Assembly: GCA_946631345.1 (NCBI GenBank)
Contig: CAMPAA010000200.1
Coordinates: 1 to 5,684, forward strand
Length of the DNA: 5,684 bases
Source: an uncultured Verrucomicrobiota bacterium
GTDB lineage: Bacteria > Verrucomicrobiota > Kiritimatiellia > RFP12 > UBA1067
Reading direction: 5' to 3'
This document shows, piece after piece, positions 1-5,684 of this stretch. The position numbers and the translations under genes were made by a program. The notes beneath the pieces were generated by a model. The model was not told the DNA's origin. It saw only the letters and a list, made by a program, of their open reading frames with translations, and did no database searches. Positions within the stretch are counted from its first letter, which is position 1; every line of letters starts with the position of its first letter.

Positions 1-1152
1 CCACCAGCACGCCGCATGCGTCACGATTGCGAGGGCCGCCTCACGGGTCTGCCCGGCGAGGTCATCGGCCTCGGTCTTGAAGTAGTCCGCCGAGAAGTTC
101 TTTCCGTCGGGACTCACCCCGTGCGTCCAGAAGTCGATCTCGTGGAAAAGACGCTTCCCGCGCACTGCAAGCGACCCCTGAACGAGCAAAGTGCCGGTTC
201 CGCCGCCGCACGCGCGGCCCTTGTAGTTGCCGGGCGTGATTACGAAGTCGATGTCGGGCGAGTCGTAGACGCGCTCGTAGTCCATGTGGTTCCACGAGTT
301 GTACATGTTCGGGTTGCACAGGAGGTAGTATCCGAAGAACGCGCCGACCTCCTTGCCGGGGGCACGTTTCTTCGTCGCACGGGCGAATGTCAGGAGCGCG
401 GAGGATACGTTCTCGTTCTTGAACCTCCAGAAATCGATCTTCGCGCCCTCTGTCGCGGGGTCGTAGATTGCGCCCTTGAATGCAGCCCTGTCCAATTCGC
501 AGCCATGTGGTGGAAACTCGCCGTGGTCAACGCCCTTCTCCGCGCACCACTTGCGCCAGGCAGTGTCCTGTGCAGGATGCGAGAACGCCTTGTAGCCCTC
601 TCCACGGTAGTCAAGCTCCGTCCATTCGGTGCAGTTTCCGCCGCCAAGCACATAGCCGACGATGCGCCCGCCCCACTTCTTCTCCGCATGTTCGACAAAG
701 GCGTCTATCCACGGAAGCGTGTATCTTGTCCAGTCCGGGTCGGAGGCCGCAAGCGACACGACGCTGAAGCTGTCGTACCTGAGCTTGCGCTGGAGCCACG
801 GTGGAGTGTTGACGTCGAGGAGGACAAGGAACTTCGCCTTGGGGCTCGCGTCCACAAGATCCTGAAACTCACGGTCGATCGTCTCCCAGTCGTATACGCC
901 TTCGGCCTTCCAGACAACTGGATATTCGCAGTACGGCTCGCCGATGGAGTTCATCGTGTTGCCGACCGTAAAGCATCGCAGCTCCATGCCGCCGTCAGCG
1001 AAGCGCCGCGTTGCGGCAAGCTCCTTCATGAACGACCTGTAGCTGCAATGCTGCGGACGCAGGAATGCGCCCGCCTCGGCCGTTTGAATCGCCATCACAG
1101 CCGCTATGCATACGCACGACAAGGCCAATCGCATTTGCCTTTTGATATCCAT
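1..1152 (-). CDS. Secreted GH42-like (clan GH-A) glycoside hydrolase, C-terminus cut by window edge
   Basis: This frame stays open from the ATG at 1152 to base 1, giving 384 residues with no stop, so the 3' end lies outside the window. The start is set by GAGGTG (1162-1157) and by an export signal: KRQMR, a hydrophobic stretch at about residues 9-22, and a probable cleavage after AEA (residue 27). The mature protein looks like a TIM-barrel hydrolase related to GH42 beta-galactosidases. DVNTPPWL (113-120) resembles an early barrel strand. GGGNCTEW (170-177) places Glu176 as the likely acid/base. LFHEIDFWTH (335-344) places Glu338 as the likely nucleophile; the 162-residue spacing is close to that of known GH42 enzymes. 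THAACWW at the edge matches the last barrel strand, so a distal beta-rich region probably follows. It is the last visible gene, 8 bases after the DUF4838 gene. Substrate is unknown; beta-galactosidase would be over-precise. It could also belong to an unclassified GH-A family. Confidence 0.8.
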   Translation of the reverse strand, partial: MDIKRQMRLALSCVCIAAVMAIQTAEAGAFLRPQHCSYRSFMKELAATRRFADGGMELRCFTVGNTMNSIGEPYCEYPVVWKAEGVYDWETIDREFQDLVDASPKAKFLVLLDVNTPPWLQRKLRYDSFSVVSLAASDPDWTRYTLPWIDAFVEHAEKKWGGRIVGYVLGGGNCTEWTELDYRGEGYKAFSHPAQDTAWRKWCAEKGVDHGEFPPHGCELDRAAFKGAIYDPATEGAKIDFWRFKNENVSSALLTFARATKKRAPGKEVGAFFGYYLLCNPNMYNSWNHMDYERVYDSPDIDFVITPGNYKGRACGGGTGTLLVQGSLAVRGKRLFHEIDFWTHGVSPDGKNFSADYFKTEADDLAGQTREAALAIVTHAACWW

Positions 1153-1156
1153 ATGT

Positions 1157-1162
1157 CACCTC
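1157..1162 (-). promoter_or_regulatory. Shine-Dalgarno of the GH42-like gene, overlapping the upstream stop
   Basis: On the minus strand the DUF4838 gene ends in TGA and the same bases run on as TGAGGTGACAT before ATG. GAGG lies 6 bases before the ATG at 1152. The stop codon shares its last two bases with the ribosome binding site, which suggests that the ribosome finishing the upstream gene starts the next one. Confidence 0.6.
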
Positions 1163-3536
1163 ATTTCCGCACGACGACGACGCGGTCGCAGAGGACGCGA
1201 TTCGGCTTGCCCTCGTCCTCTGGATAGAACGCAGGCCCCTCAAACTGAAGTGAAGCCCAAAGTGTTGCCTTGTTGAATGAACCCTCCTCGTACGCCGAAC
1301 TGATGTCGGCAAGGAGCGCCCACCAGCTGTCGCCGCCAATCGCAAGCACGCAGTCTTGCGTCAATGTCACCTTTCCCAGCTTATAGAACTTGTACTGTCC
1401 GCGTAACCCCAGATCCTTCTCCGTTACGCGCCCTACATCCCAATAATAGTGCTTTCCGGCTCTGTCGTTGAAATCCGCCTTGAACGGAAGTTTGAGACGT
1501 TCCTGCGGCCGCGCCATCACGGCACGGAAGCCGAATGCGGCAGCGGAATCTTCCTCCAATTTGGAACCACGTGCCACCGGAAGTGTCGCATACAACTTAT
1601 TCAGTGGATATGCCCCAAACAACTCCTTTGGAAGTGGCTTGGCATCTGCCTTGTTGCATACTGTTGCACGGAAAAGCCGTTCCTCCAGACCTTTCACAAA
1701 CTTCTCGCCTTCCGTTTTCGCCGACGGGAACAGCTCGCTGTTGATGCGATTGGCGGTAGAGCGTATCCTCTCCGCAAGCGCATCTGCCGAAAGCGAGAAC
1801 GACGGTACGCTCTTCTTTACGGTGGCATACTTGTTGATGATTGATAAGTCAAGATTGATGCGTACGCGCTTAACGTTGAAAAGCCGTACCGCATCTGAGG
1901 CAACAGCCGCTTCCATCACATCAAAATCCGCGTTCCAGCGCACAAGCCTTTCCGGTGTTAGATGGCGGTACGCCGCAAGTGGGGCATTCCACACGAAATC
2001 AAGCTCCTCTGTTTCAGTCAACCGTTCAAGTTCCCGCCAGTAATCTCGCATCTTTCCGGCGGCGGCACCATATTCGAAGCCGATGAACTCGTCGGCCAGC
2101 GCACGCCAGTCGCATGATATGTCCTTGAACACATGATATCCCACGAAATTCTGGAGTTCCGTGAAACCTATCATCTCCGCTACGCCTACATTGTGCTCAT
2201 GGGTCTGCCCTGTCACCCCAGCTGCTTTCGATAACGCCATGTCTCGGACAAGCCGCCCAACATTGCCCAATGGAGGCGTAACCGCACCGCCATACGGATT
2301 CGGATAGTACCACAGGAGCATGTTCCTGCACAACTTCCCCCATGTCCGCAAATCTTCATATGTGTCCCTGTTTGCCGGATGATTCCAGTCCTTCGCGAAG
2401 TTGTCGTCTATCGGCGCAAAGCGAGGCGTGAAGTTGTCCGGCATTCGCTTTATTCCCTTCGGCGGATGCTGCGTTTGGTTCTTGCGATAAACGAGCGTCA
2501 TTATCTGCACCTTTGGAAACACCGCTGCAACCTTCGGGCAGAACTCGAGCATGAAGTCCACAAGCGGCCCCGCCTCGGTTCCATACTTCTTCTCAAGCGC
2601 TTGGCATCCCTCGCACCAACAATAGCGCCCCGGTGTGTCTCCCGCGCTCACATCGAAATGCGTGCTCTCTGGGTTGCGGCGTATCGTCTCAAGGACGCGC
2701 TCGGCAAGCAGTTTCCTCGCTCCGGGATTGGAAAGACACCGTTGATGGTCGAATATCCGCTTGCCGTCCTCAAAGAGCGTGAAGTATTCTGGGTGATCCT
2801 TCTCCAGATTGTCGCCAAGTTTCGCAATCCATTCGATCTTCGAGTCCTCCGCCTTGCGCGGCAGATAGTGTGGCAGAGAGTGACAGTAGATCTTGTACTC
2901 TCGGTAATCGTCAAGGGGAACATTTATGCCCGACCGCCCAAGGAACACGTTCATACGAAAATCCTGACCGCTGCGGTACAACGCTATCGTGGATGTGGGT
3001 CTTACAAAGTGTCTCCACGACACGAGCGAATGCACATCAAAGTCATACTTCCGGCGCACTTCTCGTGGCGTCACAACCAGACGGGATCGGCCATCAGGCA
3101 CCTTCATCCCTCCGCGCATATCGTAGAAGCGAAAGCCGACAGAATTCTCCAAGAACTCGTATATTGCGTATCGCGTACCATGAGCGCCGCCGCCAAAGAG
3201 GTACAAGTCCTCCCCTCGTACACGCACACCATACTCGCCATCCGATGGCGCAAACTCGCCTTCCGGCGTAATCCCCACGAAAATGCGGCGGCGTTTAGGC
3301 GCGAAGGAACGCGATGCGATCGGGAACGCCGCCCCCGTCGCCTTTGAAAGCAGATTCGTCATGTCAGCGAGCGCAAACGAGAAGTCTAGCTTTGCGACAT
3401 CATCTGGGACTACCACCGCATACTTGGCGGCACCATCCTCGGAAAGGACAAGCGAGACAGGATGCTGCGATTTCTGCGGAGCGCACCCGGCAAACGCCGC
3501 CATGCCAAGCACGGCGGCAATCATCTGGAAATTCAT
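1161..3536 (-). CDS. DUF4838 domain lipoprotein, putative glycoside-hydrolase-like
   Basis: A complete protein of 791 residues from the ATG at 3536; an in-frame GTG directly before it (3539) would add one residue. The N-terminus is hydrophobic and ends in FAGC, a lipobox-like motif with Cys18, so it is probably lipid-anchored with Ala at +2. The signal lacks the usual Lys/Arg, which is odd. Residues about 30-150 resemble the alpha/beta domain that precedes the barrel in GH20 and GH67 enzymes (ADMTNLLSKATGAAFPI; GTRYAIYEFLENSVGFRFY). Residues about 220-510 match DUF4838: HPEYFTLFEDGKR, then SAGDTPGRYCWCEGC with the CxCxxC site (Cys306, Cys308, Cys311), LLWYYPNPYG and FEYGAAAGKMRDYW. The end, about 660-791, is beta-rich and may bind carbohydrate. 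DUF4838 proteins are common in glycan-use loci of Bacteroidetes and PVC bacteria, but their reaction is not established. The cysteines could bind a metal or form disulfides. It lies 12 bases after the SUMF1-like stop. Confidence 0.88.
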   Translation of the reverse strand: MNFQMIAAVLGMAAFAGCAPQKSQHPVSLVLSEDGAAKYAVVVPDDVAKLDFSFALADMTNLLSKATGAAFPIASRSFAPKRRRIFVGITPEGEFAPSDGEYGVRVRGEDLYLFGGGAHGTRYAIYEFLENSVGFRFYDMRGGMKVPDGRSRLVVTPREVRRKYDFDVHSLVSWRHFVRPTSTIALYRSGQDFRMNVFLGRSGINVPLDDYREYKIYCHSLPHYLPRKAEDSKIEWIAKLGDNLEKDHPEYFTLFEDGKRIFDHQRCLSNPGARKLLAERVLETIRRNPESTHFDVSAGDTPGRYCWCEGCQALEKKYGTEAGPLVDFMLEFCPKVAAVFPKVQIMTLVYRKNQTQHPPKGIKRMPDNFTPRFAPIDDNFAKDWNHPANRDTYEDLRTWGKLCRNMLLWYYPNPYGGAVTPPLGNVGRLVRDMALSKAAGVTGQTHEHNVGVAEMIGFTELQNFVGYHVFKDISCDWRALADEFIGFEYGAAAGKMRDYWRELERLTETEELDFVWNAPLAAYRHLTPERLVRWNADFDVMEAAVASDAVRLFNVKRVRINLDLSIINKYATVKKSVPSFSLSADALAERIRSTANRINSELFPSAKTEGEKFVKGLEERLFRATVCNKADAKPLPKELFGAYPLNKLYATLPVARGSKLEEDSAAAFGFRAVMARPQERLKLPFKADFNDRAGKHYYWDVGRVTEKDLGLRGQYKFYKLGKVTLTQDCVLAIGGDSWWALLADISSAYEEGSFNKATLWASLQFEGPAFYPEDEGKPNRVLCDRVVVVRK

Positions 3537-3545
3537 CACGGTTGT

Positions 3546-3550
3546 TCCTC
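3546..3550 (-). promoter_or_regulatory. Shine-Dalgarno of the DUF4838 gene, overlapping the upstream stop
   Basis: GAGGA on the minus strand begins inside the TGA stop (3551-3549) of the SUMF1-like gene. It sits 9 bases before ATG 3536 and 6 bases before GTG 3539, so spacing allows either start. ATG is preferred because it is the more common codon. The overlap again suggests coupled translation. Confidence 0.6.
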
Positions 3551-4844
3551 AATACAGCGTGACGGGAAGCCAGAGTCGGCAACCAATATCGCCAGCCACC
3601 GACCCCGTTTCAATCTGGTCTGGCGCACGGCCAGTTTTGTGCCTGTTGGCGCTGCGTATTTCGATGTCGTAGCTGCCATAGCTCGGCCCGCGCAAAACAC
3701 GGGTAGTGCCAGACACAGGGCCGTTCCCTGATGTATCATCGGCAGAGCCAAGATCGGCCACGAACCAATCGCGGCACCACGTCCTAGCAATTGTGCCGTG
3801 CATGTCATAGATGCCCCAAGTGTTCGGAGTGGTCGTTCCAACATCAACTCCATTTACCAGACGCGCATGTCCCACAATCTCGCGATATTCGGTAATCGAC
3901 GGCGAAGAAGTGTTGGACGGCGACACACCGATGTTCAGCGACGTTCCCGTCCCGGCACGGCAGGCATACTCCCACTGCGCCTCGGTCGGTATGTCAAATG
4001 TGAACTTCAGTTTATTCCGAATCTTCTTGAGCAGACTTCCGCTTCCGACCGTATAGATGTCCGTCGTGGGCCAATCAACGCCTTCGTCGGTAGAACCGCG
4101 AATCGCGTTATATGACAAATAATTGCTCTGCCTTGCCTGACGCATCGCCGTTCCATTAGATGGCGGCGTCAAATCAAGGAGTAAGGAAAGTTGCGATGCG
4201 GTAAGTGGATAGATGCCGATGTAGAAGTCTTCATTCAACGTGACCGCATGACGCGTCTCTTTGGAAGCGACGTTGACGTTCTCCCTGCCATACTCGCCAG
4301 CAGGAGATCCCATATACCACTCAACGCCTGCAGCCGGCACACGACGCATGACGAGCTTTTCCGTCTTGTACACATCCCCTGTGCAGCTTCCTTCTGGGAA
4401 TGCCTCTGGAGATGTGTAATACCGCACCGTATACGGCGAAACGATTTCGGCGACGAGATAGTTCGGCGGCGAGTTCGTTGCCCATGCGGTGACGACGGCG
4501 CGGATATTTGGAATCACGCCGCCCTCTGGCCAGTCCTTATCGGGTTCCCAGTAGATGCGCCCGGTAGCGTTCGTGACAAGCTTGTTCACGTCGCCACTTG
4601 CGGTGCGAAGGCGGATATCACCTATTGACACCCAACCGGCCGTCGCATTGGCGCTGGCGTTTGCATCTACATTCGTCTGAACATCAAGCGTGATGACCGC
4701 CGGAATGTTAAGACTGTAGTCCACCTGCACCCTGCGCGTGGGGCCTTGCCTCATGGTGACGCCAGTAACGACCGGTGCATCACCCATCAATGAAGCAGAT
4801 GCTAACGCCAATGCGAAGCATGTGGATACTTTTACTGATTTCAT
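3549..4844 (-). CDS. Secreted SUMF1/FGE-fold protein, probably catalytically inactive
   Basis: A complete protein of 431 residues. An uncleaved-length signal peptide covers residues 1 to about 22 (KSVK, then a hydrophobic core FALALASASLMG). Residues about 24-140 form a beta-rich, Fn3-like extension. The SUMF1 (formylglycine-generating enzyme-like) fold follows: EWYMGSPAGEYGREN (175-189), an HAVTLNEDFYIGIYPLT stretch (199-215), IPTEAQWEYACRAG (285-298), NTWGIYDMHG (341-350), RVLRGPSYG (382-390), RSANRHK (397-403) and the end motif GCRLW (421-425), where most relatives have GFR. True aerobic FGEs use two cysteines shortly before that end motif; none is present between Cys357 and Cys422. The usual GNVWEW is replaced by GTIARTW, also altering a calcium-binding region. 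A binding, scaffold or surface role is therefore more likely than sulfatase maturation, and no sulfatase gene is visible. The start is fixed by AAAGGA 7 bases upstream and by the signal peptide. Confidence 0.85.
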   Translation of the reverse strand: MKSVKVSTCFALALASASLMGDAPVVTGVTMRQGPTRRVQVDYSLNIPAVITLDVQTNVDANASANATAGWVSIGDIRLRTASGDVNKLVTNATGRIYWEPDKDWPEGGVIPNIRAVVTAWATNSPPNYLVAEIVSPYTVRYYTSPEAFPEGSCTGDVYKTEKLVMRRVPAAGVEWYMGSPAGEYGRENVNVASKETRHAVTLNEDFYIGIYPLTASQLSLLLDLTPPSNGTAMRQARQSNYLSYNAIRGSTDEGVDWPTTDIYTVGSGSLLKKIRNKLKFTFDIPTEAQWEYACRAGTGTSLNIGVSPSNTSSPSITEYREIVGHARLVNGVDVGTTTPNTWGIYDMHGTIARTWCRDWFVADLGSADDTSGNGPVSGTTRVLRGPSYGSYDIEIRSANRHKTGRAPDQIETGSVAGDIGCRLWLPVTLY

Positions 4845-4851
4845 CTCTTTG

Positions 4852-4857
4852 TCCTTT
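4852..4857 (-). promoter_or_regulatory. Shine-Dalgarno of the SUMF1-like gene
   Basis: AAAGGA lies 7 bases before the ATG at 4844, in the only longer intergenic gap of the cluster (4845-4874, 30 bases). It supports this start for the SUMF1-like gene. Confidence 0.65.
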
Positions 4858-4874
4858 CTTGTAGGTTTATGATC

Positions 4875-5135
4875 TCAATGGAAGAGGATTATAAATCCAG
4901 GCTGGAATGTGCAGATTTTGATGCCGCTCGACGCAGACCGCGTGTAGGAACGTGCCTCAAAGCCGCTTACAGAAGCCGACGCCTCGCGCCATACGTTGCC
5001 GCCATTGTAGCCCGACACGTTCCAAAACGTGTTTCCGGCGCTTATGTCAGCTGTGCCGAAGTCAGCGATCCGTTCACTGTCCGCCCATGCGCCAAGCGCA
5101 ATCGCCGCCGCGCAAATTATCAACAGTCTTTTCAT
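4875..5135 (-). CDS. Small secreted protein of unknown function
   Basis: An 86-residue protein that I do not recognise. It opens with a clear Sec signal, MKRLLIICAAAIALGAWA, with likely cleavage after Ala18 (AWA before DS), leaving about 68 residues. The mature part is rich in Ser, Gly, Ala and aromatic residues: TFWNVSGYNGGNVWREAS (36-53), FEARSYT (59-65), and a hydrophobic tail PGFIILFH (79-86). It holds one mature cysteine (Cys75) and no transmembrane helix beyond the signal; a short beta-sandwich or strand-rich fold is plausible. The start is well supported: AAAGGAG (5150-5144) lies 8 bases upstream and the ATG overlaps the regulator stop as ATGA. The SUMF1-like gene follows after 30 bases. 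It may be an accessory surface protein, or the remaining N-terminal part of a once longer secreted protein. Expression as a real gene is likely given signal, binding site and coupling. Confidence 0.72.
   Translation of the reverse strand: MKRLLIICAAAIALGAWADSERIADFGTADISAGNTFWNVSGYNGGNVWREASASVSGFEARSYTRSASSGIKICTFQPGFIILFH
4888..4918 (-). promoter_or_regulatory. Possible internal promoter ahead of the SUMF1-like gene
   Basis: The minus strand holds a perfect TATAAT at 4893-4888, near the end of the small secreted gene. Upstream, after a 16-base spacer, is TCTGCA, which matches only three of six bases of TTGACA. A transcript would start about 37 bases before the SUMF1-like ATG. The hexamer is also the arm of a short inverted repeat (GGATT TAT AATCC, 4898-4886). 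Promoter rules for this organism are unknown and the weak -35 makes chance likely. Confidence 0.2.
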
Positions 5136-5684
5136 TTTGCTTTCTCCTTTACGGTTTTCGGTTTTGGAAGATCAAGAAACACCTCTGCCGGCGGATGCTT
5201 CGCGGAATAGGAGAGCCGCTGGAGCATGAGGCGCACCGCGACGTCGCCGAAGAGTTCGCCGTGGGCGAGTACGTTGCCATCGCTGCGGGCCGTGGGCGAC
5301 GAGAAGTTAATCCGCGTCCGCCGCCCGTGGGCGATGTAGTTCATCCCCACGAGATCGCACGGAAGGTCGAGCGACGGCGATTCGCCGCCAAGCAGCACCA
5401 CCGGTATCTTTGCGGCGCGGAAGAGACTGAGGACTTCGCGGTTCAGCCGGCCATTGCGAACCCTCGCGAAGAACACGCCCGCCACGTGCGAACCCGCGCA
5501 CATCTTGGCGAACACCCGAAGCTGCTCAGCGGTCTTAAGCGGCGTATTCGCCCATAACAGCGAATAATTGCCCCCGCCCCCCGAACTGTTCGCAAAATTT
5601 GCGATTCCCGTGCAGACGCGGGAGAAGAAAGGACGTTCTGCCTCCGGCACGATCACGCCGAACGTTATCGGTTCGCGCTTCACC
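5132..5684 (-). CDS. LacI/GntR-LacI-type transcriptional regulator, sensor part, 5' end cut by window; shortened
   Basis: This frame is open at the right edge, so the DNA-binding domain lies outside the window. The GTG at 5683 is only the first in-frame start-like codon inside the window, not a supported start. About 183 residues are visible. ITFGVIVPEAERPFFSRVC is the first strand and helix of the periplasmic-binding-protein-like sensor of LacI-type regulators. AEQLRVFAKM, HVAGVFFARV and AAKIPVVLLGG continue the first lobe, and CDLVGMN (109-115) matches the usual end of it. The family then has over 100 residues of second lobe, but here only about 27 residues intervene before GELFGDVAVRLMLQRL and HPPAEVFLDLP (142-172), which match the C-terminal end. 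The visible sensor is thus about 100 residues short. It may be a broken or effector-blind repressor, or an assembly error. It likely responds to a sugar of the operon. It ends in ATGA, overlapping the small secreted gene. Confidence 0.75.
   Translation of the reverse strand, partial: VKREPITFGVIVPEAERPFFSRVCTGIANFANSSGGGGNYSLLWANTPLKTAEQLRVFAKMCAGSHVAGVFFARVRNGRLNREVLSLFRAAKIPVVLLGGESPSLDLPCDLVGMNYIAHGRRTRINFSSPTARSDGNVLAHGELFGDVAVRLMLQRLSYSAKHPPAEVFLDLPKPKTVKEKAK
5144..5150 (-). promoter_or_regulatory. Shine-Dalgarno of the small secreted gene, inside the regulator's last codons
   Basis: AAAGGAG ends 8 bases before the ATG at 5135. This is the strongest ribosome binding site in the window and lies within the regulator's terminal KEKAK codons. 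It supports the ATGA overlap as a true translation start. Confidence 0.65.
5259..5334. repeat. Three direct copies of a 10-base word in the shortened part of the regulator
   Basis: CCGTGGGCGA occurs on the plus strand at 5259-5268, 5290-5299 and 5325-5334, spaced 31 and 35 bases apart. The outer two are read in the same frame (LAHG and IAHG), the middle one in another (SPTA). They flank exactly the stretch where the second sensor lobe should be, which is why they are noted; similarity does not extend beyond the word. Confidence 0.4.

Noticed and set aside
16..1227. A 403-codon plus-strand open frame
   Set aside because: It lies antisense to the GH42-like gene, whose frame shows a signal peptide and both catalytic motifs. 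The plus-strand translation has no recognisable domain and is rich in Arg, Val and Leu as expected of an antisense shadow in GC-rich DNA.
995..1345. A 116-codon minus-strand open frame across the DUF4838/GH42-like junction
   Set aside because: It is another frame over the end of one real gene and the start of the next; both neighbours have strong support.
2379..3347. A 322-codon plus-strand open frame
   Set aside because: Antisense to the DUF4838 core, with no ribosome binding site, signal or motif; explained by GC-rich codon bias of the real gene.
3549..4844. Active sulfatase-maturing formylglycine-generating enzyme
   Set aside because: The required cysteine pair is absent and no sulfatase with a CxPxR or SxPxR motif is visible in the window.
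4886..4898. Short inverted repeat GGATT TAT AATCC as a terminator
   Set aside because: The stem is only five pairs with two or three G-C pairs, it lies inside a coding region and no T-run follows.
5259..5334. CRISPR-like or operator array from the three 10-base repeats
   Set aside because: The words are too short, lie within a coding frame, and are neither palindromic nor evenly spaced.

Overview
The window is one tightly packed gene cluster, entirely on the minus strand. It is read from the right edge to the left edge and cut at both ends. The organism looks like a PVC-superphylum bacterium of the Kiritimatiellota/Lentisphaerota type. That is inferred from the gene types: secreted formylglycine-enzyme-like (SUMF1) proteins with an N-terminal beta-rich extension, DUF4838 lipoproteins, GH42-like hydrolases and LacI/GntR-type sensors in one cluster, at roughly 57% GC. 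It is not proven by a marker gene.

Layout in transcription order: (1) 5684-5132, the C-terminal part of a LacI/GntR-LacI-type regulator that enters from outside the window and seems to lack most of the second lobe of its sensor domain. (2) 5135-4875, an 86-residue secreted protein of unknown function whose start overlaps the regulator stop (ATGA). (3) 4844-3549, a secreted SUMF1-fold protein that lacks the paired catalytic cysteines of true formylglycine-generating enzymes. (4) 3536-1161, a large DUF4838 lipoprotein with a GH20/GH67-like N-terminal domain, a CxCxxC site and a C-terminal beta-rich region. (5) 1152-1, a secreted GH42-like clan GH-A glycoside hydrolase cut by the left edge.

The genes are separated by -4, 30, 9 (8 with the alternative view below) and 8 bases. 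At two junctions the stop codon of one gene lies inside the Shine-Dalgarno sequence of the next, so co-transcription and translational coupling are very likely. There is no gene-free stretch of 300 bases, no RNA gene, no mobile element, no CRISPR array and no convincing terminator.

The most economical reading is a glycan-use operon. A sugar-responsive regulator is made together with export-directed proteins: a lipid-anchored DUF4838 protein and a secreted GH42-like enzyme to attack a glycan, plus two secreted accessory proteins (a catalytically dead SUMF1-fold protein and a small unknown) that may bind or display substrate at the cell surface. The substrate cannot be deduced from the sequence. 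The shortened regulator, the pseudo-enzyme SUMF1 protein and the small secreted protein coupled to the regulator are the parts that do not fit a routine annotation.
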